DNA of 7,168 bases. It comes from an uncultured Mucispirillum sp. GTDB taxonomy: Bacteria; Chrysiogenota; Deferribacteres; Deferribacterales; Mucispirillaceae. Position numbers and translations under genes: made by a program. Position 1 is the stretch's first letter, and every line of letters starts with the position of its first letter. The notes under the pieces were generated by a model. The model was not told the origin of the DNA and did no database searches. It saw only the letters and a list, made by a program, of their open reading frames with translations. The DNA lies in NCBI GenBank assembly GCA_945947845.1, contig CAMEZN010000087.1:1-7168 (forward strand). The letters run 5' to 3'. Shown piece after piece: positions 6,799-7,168 of this stretch.

Positions 6799-6827
6799 TT
6801 GACATTAATTAAGCATATCTATAATAT
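6799..6827 (+). promoter_or_regulatory. Candidate sigma-70-type promoter of carA
   Basis: A perfect TTGACA at 6799-6804 is followed by TAATAT at 6822-6827 with an ideal 17-base spacer, and by an overlapping perfect TATAAT at 6820-6825 with a 15-base spacer. Transcription would start near 6832-6835, about 55 bases before the carA ATG. Because no terminator is visible after the kinase gene, some read-through from upstream is also possible. Confidence 0.7.
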
Positions 6828-6833
6828 ACTGAA

Positions 6834-6857
6834 GTTTTGCCTACTTTTAGGTGAAAC
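6834..6857 (+). promoter_or_regulatory. Leader hairpin at the 5' end of the carA transcript
   Basis: GTTTTGCCTA (6834-6843) pairs with TAGGTGAAAC (6848-6857) through ten base pairs, two of them G-U, around a CTTT loop. The predicted transcription start is at or within a few bases of the left arm, so the hairpin would cap the mRNA. Its right arm contains the AGGTGA that would serve the small ORF at 6859. No T-run follows, so it is not a terminator. It may stabilise the mRNA or control translation; I do not recognise it as a known riboswitch or PyrR site. Confidence 0.5.
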
Positions 6858-6858
6858 A

Positions 6859-6882
6859 ATGAAATCAATAAATACGGGGTAA
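6859..6882 (+). CDS. Possible 7-codon leader ORF upstream of carA
   Basis: ATG at 6859 opens the frame MKSINTG, ending at TAA 6880-6882, six bases before the carA start. It has an AGGTGA ribosome-site match (6849-6854) four bases upstream, better than the GGGG that serves carA, and this match lies inside the leader hairpin. The GGGG (6876-6879) lies inside its last two codons, so ribosomes finishing this ORF could restart on carA. It is too short to judge by composition and may be chance. Confidence 0.25.
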   Translation: MKSINTG

Positions 6883-6888
6883 TATTAT

Positions 6889-7168
6889 ATGAGTTTTAAT
6901 TGGAATGAGAAACGCTTAAAAAAAGCATTTCTTGCTCTTGAAAATGGTGAAGTTTTTAAGGGCTATTCTTTTGGTGCCTCTGTTGATAAGCTTGGAGAAA
7001 CAGTATTTAATACAGGTATGAGCGGATATGAAGGCATAATTAGTGACCCATCTTATGCAGGTCAGTTTGTTGCACTTACTGCTCCTGAAATAGGTAACTA
7101 TGGTATTGATTTAAATTTTTTAGAATCACGCAGCCTTTTTTTAAACGGGCTTATAGTTTGTGATATAA
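6889..7168 (+). CDS. carA: Carbamoyl-phosphate synthase small subunit, N-terminal part, cut by window edge
   Basis: CarA is the glutamine-hydrolysing subunit of carbamoyl-phosphate synthetase; its ammonia is channelled to CarB to make carbamoyl phosphate for arginine and pyrimidine synthesis. The 93 codons present match the CarA N-terminal domain: LENGEVFKGYSFG, the signature GETVFNTGMSGYEGIISDPS followed by YAGQFVALTAPEIGNYG. The class I amidotransferase domain with its catalytic Cys and His lies beyond the right edge (the family is about 360-390 residues long). The ATG at 6889 is preceded by a modest GGGG (6876-6879) with a 9-base gap; no better in-frame start is seen upstream. It has its own promoter candidate and a structured leader. 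carB probably follows in the genome but is not in view. Confidence 0.95.
   Translation, partial: MSFNWNEKRLKKAFLALENGEVFKGYSFGASVDKLGETVFNTGMSGYEGIISDPSYAGQFVALTAPEIGNYGIDLNFLESRSLFLNGLIVCDI

Noticed and set aside
6834..6857. PyrR-binding loop or riboswitch in the carA leader
   Set aside because: The hairpin lacks the PyrR consensus loop and no terminator/antiterminator pair or known aptamer motif is visible.

Overview
The window is AT-rich bacterial chromosome centred on nitrogen assimilation. It holds two complete genes and two genes cut by the window edges. Low GC, heavy use of AGA and ATA codons, good Shine-Dalgarno sites on the metabolic genes, a type III glutamine synthetase (GSIII), a -24/-12 (sigma-54) promoter and a membrane-bound hybrid histidine kinase together suggest a Gram-negative, probably anaerobic bacterium. 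A low-GC member of the Deferribacterota (Mucispirillum-like) would fit, but this is a guess from overall character, not a sequence match.

Layout: (1) Bases 1-1612, minus strand, encode the N-terminal 537 residues of the glutamate synthase large subunit (gltB): the glutaminase domain and the start of the central domain. (2) Bases 1613-1915 are a very AT-rich divergent control region. It carries a strong sigma-54 promoter match facing right, a weaker -24/-12-like element overlapping a TATAAT box facing left, and a cluster of TGTAAAA half-sites including a perfect 12-bp inverted repeat. (3) Bases 1916-4054 encode a full-length GSIII (glnN), closed by a clear intrinsic terminator. (4) A short spacer with a 9-bp inverted repeat around a candidate promoter leads into a complete 853-residue hybrid kinase (4199-6760: TM, dCache-like sensor, TM, PAS-like, HisKA, HATPase, REC). 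(5) After a 128-base spacer with its own promoter candidate, a leader hairpin and a possible 7-codon leader ORF, the first 93 codons of carA (carbamoyl-phosphate synthase small subunit) run off the right edge.

How the parts fit: glutamine synthetase fixes ammonium onto glutamate, glutamate synthase recycles the glutamine to two glutamates, and CarA uses glutamine as nitrogen donor for carbamoyl phosphate. Three of the four genes therefore make or use glutamine. GS and GOGAT are divergent and probably share nitrogen-responsive control through the sigma-54 promoter and upstream half-sites. The kinase sits among these genes but shows no proven link to them; its ligand and output partner are unknown.

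I see no mobile element, CRISPR array, rRNA or tRNA. The genes are recognisable families. What is worth a second look is mainly the regulatory DNA between them and the orphan hybrid kinase.
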